A stretch of DNA of 64,000 nucleotides from an uncultured Christensenella sp. (GCA_949290515.1 CASERZ010000002.1:201221-265220), one strand, 5' to 3'; shown: positions 25,600-34,430, counted from the stretch's first letter. Program-made: numbers and translations. Notes: generated by a model not told the origin, from the letters alone.

Positions 25600-26727
25600 T
25601 CAGTATTGGATTTTGCTTCTGTCTACCAACTCGAGAGAATCGTTGGCAACGTCGAGTTTGGAATTGACCTGATAGTAGCACTTTCCTCTCAGAGCTTTGA
25701 TTTCGTCGTCGCTTGCCGCGGCCGTAGGAGCTACGACTCCGTTTTGGTCAGTAAGCTTGATGTTGTCGACAAGCGAAATAAGCAGCCAGTCTCTGGTAAT
25801 GTTATGTACAGCAGTGCTGTGAATTTTCAAAAGTCCGTTACACTTGACGAATGCGCAGTTTTCAGAGAGTTTCTCGAAGTCAGCGTCCGTGCCGTCGTAA
25901 TCGTAATAATCGTATGCGATAATCATACCGCCGTAGATATCTACCGCCGCGTCGTTTTTCTCTACGATATATTCGATGCAATCCGCCATTAGTGTTTTAG
26001 GCTCGCGGTTATTGAAAGGCTCGTTTGTATAAGCAATACTGCCCTCGGCAATGTTTTCCCAACCGCTAATCAGCGCGGGAGAGCCCAAATAAGGGTCGGC
26101 AAGCGTAAGTCTTGTAGGAATTATATTGGAATTTGAGATAACTCCGTCTTCCTTAAATTTAGTAAGTTGATACGTTGTAGCTACCGCAACTTGCGCGCCG
26201 TAACTGTGTCCCATCAATTTTACTTGTTGCTGATAGTCTTCTCCGAGCACAAGAGCAAGCTCCTGAGCAAATCTTACGCTGAGTGCGTAACCTCCGTCAA
26301 ATTCTACCCATATATATTTGAAAAGTGCCGTCAAAGATGAAGCGTAATCAAACCAACCGAGACAAGCCACGTTATACCCTTGCTCTTTGAGCAAAGAAGC
26401 GTAATCCACTTTCTGCACGTCGCAATTAGACAAAGTATCGGCGTGCGTAACCAAATCTTCTACAAGTCCGTTGGAAGAGTTACTCTTGCTAGGCTCCCAA
26501 CCGTGAGCGTATACGAAAGTAGGCTTTGAAGGGTCAAAATACTTTAAAGCCATATTTTCGCTGCTTCTTACGTATTCACCGTCAGCGTACCAGTAAACGC
26601 CGTAGTCAGTAGTAACGTCATAGGACAACGTAATATCGTCGCTCTTGTAACCGTCGGTACAAGCAGAAAACACTACAACGCCTACGATTGACGTAATAAG
26701 CAAAATCGCAATCAATAATTTTTTCAT
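25600..26727 (-). CDS. Lipoprotein with alpha/beta-hydrolase (lipase/esterase) fold
   Basis: 375 residues. The signal peptide ends in lipobox FSAC (Cys23), so the enzyme is anchored outside the membrane. The hydrolase core shows FVYAHGWEPS (oxyanion region, about 72-81), the nucleophile elbow GHSYGAQVA (Ser about 174), LADPYLGS as acid candidate (about 209) and KIHSTAVHN with the likely catalytic His (about 310). A secreted lipase or esterase is most likely; the substrate cannot be read from sequence. It is monocistronic with its own terminator. Confidence 0.82.
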   Translation of the reverse strand: MKKLLIAILLITSIVGVVVFSACTDGYKSDDITLSYDVTTDYGVYWYADGEYVRSSENMALKYFDPSKPTFVYAHGWEPSKSNSSNGLVEDLVTHADTLSNCDVQKVDYASLLKEQGYNVACLGWFDYASSLTALFKYIWVEFDGGYALSVRFAQELALVLGEDYQQQVKLMGHSYGAQVAVATTYQLTKFKEDGVISNSNIIPTRLTLADPYLGSPALISGWENIAEGSIAYTNEPFNNREPKTLMADCIEYIVEKNDAAVDIYGGMIIAYDYYDYDGTDADFEKLSENCAFVKCNGLLKIHSTAVHNITRDWLLISLVDNIKLTDQNGVVAPTAAASDDEIKALRGKCYYQVNSKLDVANDSLELVDRSKIQY

Positions 26728-26935
26728 AACTTCTCCTCTATATTATAAAAACTTTTTATCAATATAAATATATTTTAATACATTATCACACTACAGTCAA
26801 TAAAGACGTAAATATCTCTGCAAAAAATAAGGTCGCCGATATTAAATTAATAAGGTTTTATAACAATGCATATTTATTTTTGCAATTATTATGACAAACT
26901 TTCAATTTTAAAAAAAGGTTTCGTCACATTACATA
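26728..26935. other. AT-rich intergenic stretch
   Basis: No gene, tRNA or clear hairpin is visible. It holds the upstream region of the lipoprotein hydrolase gene (ribosome binding site GGAGAAGTT) and leads into repeat array 2. Confidence 0.5.
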
Positions 26936-26968
26936 TACAAGTCGGACAGAATTACTAACCTAAACTCA

Positions 26969-27270
26969 GCACCGCCGAGAAGGGGTGCGAGCTAGGCTGT
27001 AAGCCGTGAATTTTGCGATGCTTTGTTGTACCGATATTCAACGGCTCGGATAAGATTTGAGACGCGCATCTTATGGCTGTTATTTTGTTGAGGCACTTGA
27101 CAATACGGCAAGTATTGCCGTCGCACCTCGCCGCATAACAGCCGCAATCTGCGCTTCTCAAATTGCAAGCCCCGTATTACAGCTTATCCTTCCCGCTTCT
27201 TATCGGCAATGCGAAAGGAAGAAGTAATACTTGCCGTATTACGATGACGCCGACTGAAAAGTGCGGAAAA
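26969..27270 (+). repeat. Element type 1, copy D (3'-truncated, interrupted by element 2)
   Basis: Left part (26969-27024) is nearly identical to copy E: CACCGCCGAGAAGGGGTGCG and GGCTGTAAGCCGTGAATTTT. It breaks off after GATGCTTT and resumes at 27211 with GCGAAAGGAAGAAG and the GTAATAC-TTGCC-GTATTAC apex. The right terminal repeat is missing. A partial linker (ACAAGTCGGACAGAATTACTAA) precedes it. Confidence 0.8.
27025..27210 (+). repeat. Palindromic element type 2, nested in copy D (about 186 bp)
   Basis: The inserted sequence is itself a nested palindrome: CCGATA with TATCGG, GGATAAG with CTTATCC, TTTGAG with CTCAAA, GCGC with GCGC, GGCTGTTAT with ATAACAGCC, GAGG with CCTC, and an apex CAATAC-GGCAA-GTATTG. 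A degraded relative lies at 1750-1861. No open frame in it looks like a protein. Confidence 0.75.
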
Positions 27271-27284
27271 TATAGATTATAGCC

Positions 27285-27304
27285 ACTTACCTTTATAGGC
27301 AAGC
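27285..27304 (+). repeat. Linker hairpin between copies D and E
   Basis: ACTTACCTTTATAGGCAAGC corresponds to the linker hairpins of array 1 and is followed by the shared CCGACAGAATAACTA. Confidence 0.6.
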
Positions 27305-27329
27305 CCGACAGAATAACTACCCCAAATCC

Positions 27330-27501
27330 GTACCGCCGAGAAGGGGTGTGAGCTTGGCTGTAAGCCGTGAATTTTGCGATGCTTTTCCGCGAGAAGGAAG
27401 AAGTAATACTTGCCGTATTACGATGACGCCGAACTGAAAAGCGCGGAAAAGACACGCTTACAGACAGTGTACAGACAGTGAACACCCCTTCGAGGCGGTA
27501 C
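27330..27501 (+). repeat. Element type 1, copy E (complete, 172 bp)
   Basis: End-to-end palindrome: GTACCGCC/GGCGGTAC, AAGGGGTGT/ACACCCCTT, CTGTAAGC-c-GTG/CAC-GCTTACAG, CTTTTCCGCG/CGCGGAAAAG and apex GTAATAC-TTGCC-GTATTAC. An 11-base tandem repeat (ACAGACAGTGT, then ACAGACAGTGA) lies in the right arm. The right end abuts the T tract of the terminator at 27502-27530. Confidence 0.88.
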
Positions 27502-27530
27502 AAAAAAAAAGAGAGGTCCGAAGACCTCTC
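27502..27530 (-). terminator. Intrinsic terminator after the 963-residue lipoprotein gene
   Basis: GAGAGGTC and GACCTCTC with a TTCG tetraloop, followed on the minus strand by nine T. Confidence 0.93.
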
Positions 27531-27556
27531 TCTGTTTTTTTGTTCAGGAGTCTATA

Positions 27557-30448
27557 TCAGACTATTTCGAATTTAACGAGTGCACCGCCGGCAACCGCAG
27601 CGTTTGCACAGCTGCAATTGTATTCTGCACTGCCGTCAACTTCGATAGTTACGTTTGCTACATCGAATTGAGAGATAGCATTGATAACTACTTCTGCCGT
27701 ACCGCCTACAGCTTCGTTGCCGTTAGCAACAACGCTCATTACTCTGATGTTTACAAACGCGTTGAGGCTGGTGGAAGTCATAGTAATAGTTCCCTTTACG
27801 TTTACGTTGGATACAGAACCGTTGCCGAGATTCTTACCTACTGCACCTGCTACGTAGTAGTCTGCGCCAGTCTTTGCGGAGATAACTGCGTTAACATTAC
27901 CGCTCAAGGTGAGATTCTTGATTTCGCCTCTGTTTACTGCGAAGAATGCTACGCTGTTGTCGCTCATACCTTCAACGGTATAGTTGGAGATTTCATAACC
28001 TGCACCGTCGAGTACACCTGCGAAGGAAGTAACGGGAGCGAGAGTTGCGCCGTCCATATCGATGTTATCGGTAAGAACGAAGTTAACACCTGCAAAGTTG
28101 TTGCCTGCAGCGGACTTGCTAGCCAAATCTTTGATTTGGTCAGAGGTGAATACCTCATACTTGCCGCCGAATTCGAAGCCGTTGATAGCAGCTACGCCGC
28201 TTACGTTAACAGTGAGGTAAGCCTCAGTGTCGCCTATAGCAATGGTAACTACGTTTTCGCCCGCCTTCATATCAGCAAGGGTCCTGTAAGGAATGGTAAC
28301 TTTCTTGGTTGCTACGTTGTAAGTAGCGTTCTTAGCGTCTACGGTAACATGAGAAGCGTCGGTAACGCTGTCTACCTTAGAACCGGAGAGGCTGATAACA
28401 ACGTCGTTCATTCTGTCTGCGCCTGCCTTGTCGTAAGCGATAGCGGACTTATCGAGAACGAGGCTTCCGTCATAAACGATTTGAACGTCGAATTCGATTG
28501 TACCGTACTGAGTAGGATACTGGAGAGTAACGGTTTCGTTGATTTCGCTGTTCTGAGTGAATACGGTAATGATACCGTTTTCTATTCTGTAAAGCTTGCC
28601 TTCGTAAGGAAGTACGTCAGCCATAGATACGGTGGTATCGAAGTAGTACATACCCTTGAGGTCGTATGCCTTAGCTTTTACGTCGGGAAGCTGAGTTTCG
28701 AGTGCAGTAAGCTCGAATACGTTGCCGTCGTAAACGTCGGTAACTACGGTAGGCTCGCCTGCGCTGTAGAGTACGATTTCGCCGTCAGCGATATCTACGT
28801 TCTTGCCGATGTTGGCAATGCTGCCGATAGAGATAGCGAAAGTGAGGTCTACGTCATAGTAGAAGCCGCCTTCGAAGTAAACTGCACCTGATACTGCTAC
28901 GTCTTCGATATTTTCTGCGCCTACGAGATTATCGGTAGAAGCAAATCCGTACAAACCGTTGAAGTTGCCGAGTTCTGCCATAATACCGAGTTTAGCAACG
29001 CCTGCGAGAATATCGAGCGACAAGGTATTTTTGATACCGAGTTTAACTTTTGCACTGCCTTCTACGTCGATGTTGACGTTCTTGAGACCGGAGCCTTCGA
29101 TTTCTTCAGCATAGGTGGATACACCGTCAACCTTGTCGTATGTAGCACCTACCATATAGTTGAATTCGGAATTAGCTTTGATACCGAGTCTGCCTGCAAA
29201 GCTGAATTTGAAAGTGAGGTCGCACTGATAAGTTACGGAAACCGCGCCGCCGCCTACGGGAATGCTCCACGTAAACATAGGTACGTCGATACCGCCTTCA
29301 GCATTAGCTTCGTCCTGCATCTTAACGGTCTTTTCGATAAGTTCCGTCAAGTTGGTAACGCTGGAATAGCTGTAACCCGTCTTGATGTCGACGGTGGTGT
29401 CGATAACGTTGTATACGTTAGCGATAACGCCGCAATCTACCGCATTGCCTTCCATATCGGCATTGATAATAGCGTCAGCGGTGATGAGAGCGTTTACGGT
29501 AACGATAAGGTCGGTAGTCGCAGAATCAACTTTAACTACGCCGGGGATAGTCATCGTAATAGCTACTTTAACAGAGCCGTCTTCGAGTCTTTCGGGTTTG
29601 ATGTCAAAAGTAGGAGCCGAACCGAATACGGATACGGAAGCCATAGCGAGAGTGCTGTTTTGGAGTTCTTCCTCGATTGCCTCCTCGTCAAATTCTACCT
29701 TGCTGTCCTTGTCAAGCTCTTCGGTAGCGGATACGGAAAATTCTTCGTAAACTTCGTTGATTTGAGGTTTTACGTAGTTGATGAACGTAACTGCGTTCAT
29801 ATCGGTCTTGCTTGCGCTTTCGATTTTGTAAGCCTCTACGAGTCCGTTAGCCTTATCTTCGACCATAATGATGTCGCCGGCATTTACGTCGACGCCGCTG
29901 GTCTGAATCTTAAGGTTTCCGTAAATTTCCTGCTCCTTACCCTCTCTGAGAACAAGCTCTTCGCTTACTTTCTCAACTTGCTCGGAATCGAAAGTAATAA
30001 GACCTTCAACGAATTTGATATTGCTCAAAGAATCCTGGGTAATGGTAAAAATAATGCTCTTAACCTTGCTATCGTAACCGCTGAAAGACAAAGATTTGTC
30101 AATGGTTATTTTGTAGATAGCTCCCATCGTATAGTAACCGTTGGGGGGGTAAACCGTAAATACGTTTTTACCGTCAGCATTGTTAGCCTTGGAAATGGTA
30201 ACGTCTACCTTTTGATTGCCGACAGTGGTAACTACCGAAACCTTATCGCTTATATCGGTAACACCCTCGTCTGCAACTACGGTAAACATAATGCTCTTTT
30301 CTGCATTATTCAAAGTGGCAGTTGCACCTTGTTGGTCGCCGTCAACGGAAGTAGAGTTGTTTTTATTAACACAACCCGCTGCCATTGCCATAACCATAGC
30401 GACGATAAGAATAATGCCTACAAAGATAAGCATTTTATTCTTTCTCAT
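27557..30448 (-). CDS. Large repeat-rich surface lipoprotein with GLUG-like C-terminal region
   Basis: 963 residues. Signal peptide with lipobox AAGC (Cys26), then an Asn/Ser/Thr linker and a very long beta-rich extracellular part. Near residues 780-880 the sequence ITDNIDMDG-type motif (NFVLTDNIDMDGATLAPV, FAGVLDGAGYEISNYTVEG, GEIKNLTLSG) resembles the GLUG repeats of Gram-positive surface proteins. The middle (SFNGLYGFASTDNL and neighbours) is not recognised. No LPXTG or S-layer anchor is present. Structural or adhesive function is inferred only from layout. RBS GGGAGGAA. Confidence 0.72.
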   Translation of the reverse strand: MRKNKMLIFVGIILIVAMVMAMAAGCVNKNNSTSVDGDQQGATATLNNAEKSIMFTVVADEGVTDISDKVSVVTTVGNQKVDVTISKANNADGKNVFTVYPPNGYYTMGAIYKITIDKSLSFSGYDSKVKSIIFTITQDSLSNIKFVEGLITFDSEQVEKVSEELVLREGKEQEIYGNLKIQTSGVDVNAGDIIMVEDKANGLVEAYKIESASKTDMNAVTFINYVKPQINEVYEEFSVSATEELDKDSKVEFDEEAIEEELQNSTLAMASVSVFGSAPTFDIKPERLEDGSVKVAITMTIPGVVKVDSATTDLIVTVNALITADAIINADMEGNAVDCGVIANVYNVIDTTVDIKTGYSYSSVTNLTELIEKTVKMQDEANAEGGIDVPMFTWSIPVGGGAVSVTYQCDLTFKFSFAGRLGIKANSEFNYMVGATYDKVDGVSTYAEEIEGSGLKNVNIDVEGSAKVKLGIKNTLSLDILAGVAKLGIMAELGNFNGLYGFASTDNLVGAENIEDVAVSGAVYFEGGFYYDVDLTFAISIGSIANIGKNVDIADGEIVLYSAGEPTVVTDVYDGNVFELTALETQLPDVKAKAYDLKGMYYFDTTVSMADVLPYEGKLYRIENGIITVFTQNSEINETVTLQYPTQYGTIEFDVQIVYDGSLVLDKSAIAYDKAGADRMNDVVISLSGSKVDSVTDASHVTVDAKNATYNVATKKVTIPYRTLADMKAGENVVTIAIGDTEAYLTVNVSGVAAINGFEFGGKYEVFTSDQIKDLASKSAAGNNFAGVNFVLTDNIDMDGATLAPVTSFAGVLDGAGYEISNYTVEGMSDNSVAFFAVNRGEIKNLTLSGNVNAVISAKTGADYYVAGAVGKNLGNGSVSNVNVKGTITMTSTSLNAFVNIRVMSVVANGNEAVGGTAEVVINAISQFDVANVTIEVDGSAEYNCSCANAAVAGGALVKFEIV

Positions 30449-30475
30449 AAAAAATTCCTCCCTCTTAAAATTTTA

Positions 30476-30503
30476 GTATAGATACTAATTGTATAGATAC
30501 TAA
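30476..30503. promoter_or_regulatory. Tandem palindromic repeats upstream of the large lipoprotein gene
   Basis: GTATAGATACTAA occurs twice with a period of 15 bases; each contains the palindrome GTAT-AG-ATAC. They sit about 30-55 bases before the ATG, next to a minus-strand TTGCAT, and may be operator half-sites overlapping the promoter. Confidence 0.45.
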
Positions 30504-30605
30504 ATGCAAGTATATTCTATAATATTCTAAGAGGGAATTCAATAGATTGTTAAAAAGTTTTATTAAAAGTTTATTAAAAGTTTGTGAAAATTTTTTATAT
30601 AGCAG

Positions 30606-31898
30606 TTATAATTCTAGATTTTCCACTAACTTTGTTAAGTTATTAACAATTTCTTTAATTCTATTTTCATCTTTGTATTCGAGAGTAATTCTCAGCTTAT
30701 TTTCCGTACCCGAAGGTCTGACGAGAATTCTGCCCTCGTCTTTAAACTCTTTTTTGATATCTTCGATTGCTTTTTTAAGCAATTCGCTTTTTGCTGTTTT
30801 CTCCTTGTCGGACACCTTGATTGACTTTGTAATCTGCGGTACCGTAACGGCTTTAGCTAACACGGACAAAGGTTTTTTGCTTTCGCTGACGATTTTTGAA
30901 ATAACTACCGCCGTCTGCACGCCGTCACCCGTAGTACTCTCTGAAAGTATGAGAGTATGTCCCGAGCCTTCTCCGCCGAGGATACCTCCTTTTGCCAAAA
31001 GATTGCGCAAAACATACTTATCTCCGACGTCCGCTCTGTCAAAACATATGCCGCAAGCCTCGATTTCGCGCTGAATTCCGATATTCGTCATAAGCGTGCC
31101 CGTAATAATATTGCCCTGCAAAAGCCCTTTTGACTTGAGATACTTTCCTATAACGAGCAAATTTTTGTCACCGTCAACGATTTCGCCTTTTTCGTCAAGC
31201 GCGATAAGTCTGTCCCCGTCCCCGTCGAAACTGAAGGTCAAATCAAACTCTTTTGCTTTTTCCGAAAGAAGCTCTGCGTATACCGCACCGCAGTTATCGT
31301 TGATAACCGCGCCGTCGAGACTGTCGTTGACAACGGTGACTTCTGCCCCGAGTTTACGGAAAACTTCGGGAGCGATACGCGACGTCGCGCCGTTCGAGCA
31401 GTCAAGCAAAATCTTAACTCTCTTGAGATTTACGCCCTTATCCGCAAGAAAAGCTACATACTCGGCTTCGCCGTTGTCGTAAGCTATACGGGCACCGCCC
31501 TTACGCATATAAAGTTTACCCGATATTCTGTCCTCTATTTCTCGCTCCAGGCTTTCGCTTATCTTGTGCCCCTCTCCGTCAAAGACCTTTATGCCGTTGT
31601 ATTCGGGAGGATTGTGAGAAGCACTTATTACCACGCCGTAGTCGCAAGCGTGCTTGATTGCAAGATAAGCGACACCCGCCGTAGGCATCAGTCCCAAATC
31701 GAGAATTTCGCCGCCTGCGTCGATAAAACCTTTGCAAAACGCATTCGACAAGTCTTCTCCCGAGATACGCGTATCCCTTCCTATTACGGCACGGCACTTC
31801 TCCTTAAGCCCGCCCAAAGCGTTGCCTGCTTTATAGGCAAAGTCCTCGCTCAGCTCCTCGTATGCTATACCTCTGATTCCGTCTGTTCCGAATTTCAT
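30606..31898 (-). CDS. glmM: Phosphoglucosamine mutase
   Basis: 430 residues converting glucosamine-6-phosphate to glucosamine-1-phosphate for cell wall precursor synthesis. The phosphoserine loop ISASHNPPEYNGIK (about 92-105), the metal loop FDGDGDRLIALD (about 229-240) and the phosphate-binding RPSGTENKLRI (about 397-407) are intact. I chose the ATG at 31898 with GAGG five bases upstream, giving MKFGTDGIRG; an upstream GTG at 31904 would overlap that site. It follows the acetyltransferase gene after a few bases. Confidence 0.93.
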   Translation of the reverse strand: MKFGTDGIRGIAYEELSEDFAYKAGNALGGLKEKCRAVIGRDTRISGEDLSNAFCKGFIDAGGEILDLGLMPTAGVAYLAIKHACDYGVVISASHNPPEYNGIKVFDGEGHKISESLEREIEDRISGKLYMRKGGARIAYDNGEAEYVAFLADKGVNLKRVKILLDCSNGATSRIAPEVFRKLGAEVTVVNDSLDGAVINDNCGAVYAELLSEKAKEFDLTFSFDGDGDRLIALDEKGEIVDGDKNLLVIGKYLKSKGLLQGNIITGTLMTNIGIQREIEACGICFDRADVGDKYVLRNLLAKGGILGGEGSGHTLILSESTTGDGVQTAVVISKIVSESKKPLSVLAKAVTVPQITKSIKVSDKEKTAKSELLKKAIEDIKKEFKDEGRILVRPSGTENKLRITLEYKDENRIKEIVNNLTKLVENLEL

Positions 31899-31905
31899 AC
31901 GCACC

Positions 31906-32511
31906 TCAGTATCTGGGAGTTTTGGATTCTTTTACAATCTGGCGCGACCTGCCTATAACAAAGCTGTCGTTGGGCGTTTCGTCCGTAACGGTAGTACCTG
32001 CCGCAATATAGCTGTTTTCCCTCAACGTAACGGGTGCGATTATATTGCAGTTGGAGCCTATAAAGCAATTATCCTCAACGGTGCTTCTGTGTTTTGTCTT
32101 ACCGTCGTAGTTGACGAATATAACGCCGCAACCTACGTTACACCTTTCTCCTATAGTCACGTCGCCCACATAAGCGAGATGCGATGCCTTGGTATAATCT
32201 CCTATCACGGAATTTTTGATTTCTACAAAGTCGCCTATACGGCAATGATTGCCTACGCACGCACCTTTACGCAGGTATGCGAAAGGACCTACCGCAGTAT
32301 TGTCTCCCACGCGCGCTTCCTCCATTACAGCCGCCGTGACTTTTGCGTTTTCACCTATGATACTGTCCGTAATAATACAATTGGGCATAATGACGGTACC
32401 TTTACCTATAACCGTATTGCCGATGATATTGTTGTTGGGATAAATAACGACGTCCTCGGCTATCTGAGCCTCGGGCGATATATAAGTCGTATTCTTATCA
32501 ATTAAAATCAT
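31906..32511 (-). CDS. Stand-alone GlmU-type acetyltransferase domain (left-handed beta helix)
   Basis: 201 residues built of hexapeptide repeats throughout. The sequence matches the C-terminal half of GlmU: GPFAYLRKGACVG, HCRIGDFVEIKNSVIG, KASHLAYVGDVTIG (with the His of the active site), FVNYDGKTKHRS, FIGSNCNIIAPV and YIAAGTTVT. That domain acetylates glucosamine-1-phosphate. The N-terminal uridylyltransferase domain is absent, so UDP-GlcNAc formation needs a separate enzyme encoded elsewhere. The ATG at 32511 follows AGGAGG closely; an upstream frame start would include the binding site itself. It is paired with glmM. Confidence 0.85.
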   Translation of the reverse strand: MILIDKNTTYISPEAQIAEDVVIYPNNNIIGNTVIGKGTVIMPNCIITDSIIGENAKVTAAVMEEARVGDNTAVGPFAYLRKGACVGNHCRIGDFVEIKNSVIGDYTKASHLAYVGDVTIGERCNVGCGVIFVNYDGKTKHRSTVEDNCFIGSNCNIIAPVTLRENSYIAAGTTVTDETPNDSFVIGRSRQIVKESKTPRY

Positions 32512-32529
32512 AATGCCTCCTTTTATCAA

Positions 32530-32806
32530 TAAGCACTACATTTTATGCCGAAAATAAAAATGCAGTGATTAGTCTTAAATTATTTGTGTGTAATAGATAA
32601 AATTATATACTCTACATTAATTTAATTATAATAAAATACTTTTATTTAAATCAATATATTAAAAAATTAAAGTGATATATTATAATTTATATCTTTTATT
32701 TTATCCTACTATATATTGAAAATTTACAAAGTTATTTACAACAAATCACACAAACTTCTTATTATCGACTGAGCTTCGGGGTGCATTTTACAACATATTA
32801 TCCAAT
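32530..32806. other. AT-rich intergenic region before the glmM unit
   Basis: Very AT-rich, with no supported gene or structured RNA. It presumably carries the promoter of the acetyltransferase-glmM pair, but several TATAAT-like matches prevent a clear choice. Confidence 0.4.
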
Positions 32807-32838
32807 AAAAAAAGAGAGAAAATCGCATTTTCTCTCTC
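32807..32838 (-). terminator. Intrinsic terminator after the flavin reductase gene
   Basis: AGAGAGAAAAT and ATTTTCTCTCT around CGC, with seven T on the minus strand. Confidence 0.88.
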
Positions 32839-32862
32839 TGTATTTTGATATTTTAACAAACG

Positions 32863-33366
32863 TCAATCGTTGTTTACCAAAATTTTTTCTATCTCCGCAA
32901 CGTACACTTCGTGATAATCTTTGTCGGAATAGCACTGAGGTATAATCTTTTTATCGTAAAAGCCGTCCGCGGACAATACCGAAGAATAAAGTTTTTTGCA
33001 TACGAATGTCAATTCGGCTTCCTTGAATACGGGCGCGCCGTAACCGTCCGAAAGAGTAAGCCCTGCTTTTGCGATTTTATCTTCGTCCCTGCCGGACACC
33101 TTTCCCATATATGTGAGCATATCTCTGTAATCTTCCGAAAAGAAACTTAGAGAAAGCGTACTGCTCTTATCCACGAAAGTTTTCGTATAACGCTGAGGGC
33201 GTATAAAAAGAAAAACGACGTTTTTGTTCCACATTACGCCCATACCGCCCCAAGATGCGGTCATTGCGTTTGTTTTACCGTCCGCGCTTGCCGCTACGAG
33301 CGTCCACTGCTTGCCTATTGCTTCAAACACGTTTTGCTTTAACTGTTCTGCTTTTATTTCTTTCAT
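32863..33366 (-). CDS. Flavin reductase-like (FMN-binding split-barrel) protein
   Basis: 167 residues with the split-barrel pattern: WTLVAASADGKTNAMTASWGGMGVMWNK (about 21-48) where the AMTASWG stretch contacts FMN, then VVFLFIRPQRYTKTFV and LSLSFFSED. Such proteins bind FMN and may reduce flavin or act as small oxidoreductases. It follows DAHP synthase after seven bases, so the two share a transcript; the link to aromatic synthesis is unknown. Confidence 0.82.
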   Translation of the reverse strand: MKEIKAEQLKQNVFEAIGKQWTLVAASADGKTNAMTASWGGMGVMWNKNVVFLFIRPQRYTKTFVDKSSTLSLSFFSEDYRDMLTYMGKVSGRDEDKIAKAGLTLSDGYGAPVFKEAELTFVCKKLYSSVLSADGFYDKKIIPQCYSDKDYHEVYVAEIEKILVNND

Positions 33367-33373
33367 ACCAACC

Positions 33374-34402
33374 TCACAATCTGTCTGCGATATCGTATAT
33401 CAAACGCTCGCTCTTTTCCCATCCAAGACAAGAGTCCGTAACGGATTTTCCGTATACGCTTTCGGTAATTTTTTGATTGCCGTCCTCTATATAAGACTCT
33501 ATGAGCATACCTTTGACTATATTTCTGATAGTATCGCTGTAATGCATATTGTTGATTATCTCGTGAGCAATTCTTATCTGCTCGATATAATTCTTGTTGG
33601 AATTAGAGTGGTTTGTATCAATAATGATAGCAGGGTTTTGCAAGCCCTGAGCCTCATACATACTGCTGAACTTGACTATATCCTCGTAGTGATAATTCTG
33701 ATGATTGTTTCCGTATACGTCTACGCTTCCTCTTAAAATTGCGTGTGCATAAGGATTACCCTTTGTCTTGACCTGATAGTCGAGATACTTGAATTCGTTG
33801 GGAATCTGTGCGGCATAAATGGAATTGAGCGTAACACTCATACTTCCGTTCATAGGGTTTTTGATACCTACGGGTACTTCGACACCGCTGGCTACGAGTC
33901 TGTGTTGCTGATTTTCAGATGACCTTGCGCCTACTGCAACGTAAGTCAGCAAATCGTCGAGATAATGGTAATTGTCGGGATAAAGCATCTCGTCAGCCGC
34001 ACTGAGTCCGCTTTCGCTTATCGCGCGGATATGCATATCTCTTATTGCCATAATACCCGCCAAGATATCCGTTACGTTTTTGTGGGGGTTGGGATTGTGA
34101 AGTATACCCTTGTATCCTTCGCCTCTCGTACGGGGCTTATTGGTATAAATTCTGGGTACTATAAATATTTTATCCTTTACTTTGTCCGCTACCTTCGCAA
34201 GACGCGCAACGTAATCGCATACCGCTTCTTCGTTATCGGCAGAGCAAGGTCCTATGATAAGCATCATCCTTTTATCCTTGCCTGCAATGATATTGCGAGC
34301 TGTTTCGTCGCGGTCGTTTTTAAGCTTTTGATATTCGGGCTTGAGATGACTGATTTGTTTTACTTCCTCTTCGCTCAATATTTTCTTTACTTTGTCAAAC
34401 AT
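33374..34402 (-). CDS. 3-deoxy-7-phosphoheptulonate synthase (type I alpha)
   Basis: 342 residues, first enzyme of the shikimate pathway (phosphoenolpyruvate plus erythrose-4-phosphate). LIIGPCSADNEEAV (about 48-61) contains the metal-binding Cys, YTNKPRTRGEGYKG (about 86-99) the substrate arginines and Lys, GARSSENQQHR (about 157-167) and IIDTNHSNSNK (about 258-268) complete the AroF/G/H-type site. Which aromatic amino acid inhibits it cannot be told from sequence. Confidence 0.94.
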   Translation of the reverse strand: MFDKVKKILSEEEVKQISHLKPEYQKLKNDRDETARNIIAGKDKRMMLIIGPCSADNEEAVCDYVARLAKVADKVKDKIFIVPRIYTNKPRTRGEGYKGILHNPNPHKNVTDILAGIMAIRDMHIRAISESGLSAADEMLYPDNYHYLDDLLTYVAVGARSSENQQHRLVASGVEVPVGIKNPMNGSMSVTLNSIYAAQIPNEFKYLDYQVKTKGNPYAHAILRGSVDVYGNNHQNYHYEDIVKFSSMYEAQGLQNPAIIIDTNHSNSNKNYIEQIRIAHEIINNMHYSDTIRNIVKGMLIESYIEDGNQKITESVYGKSVTDSCLGWEKSERLIYDIADRL

Positions 34403-34430
34403 TTTTTCACCTTTTATTCAAACTACATAC

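Noticed and set aside
26955..27503. Two minus-strand frames of 68 and 108 residues in array 2
   Set aside because: Same reason: translated repeats, interrupted by the nested element.
30545..30590. Tandem TTTATTAAAAG repeats after glmM
   Set aside because: Short AT-rich slippage-type repeats in an AT-rich spacer; no structure or T-tract terminator I can support.
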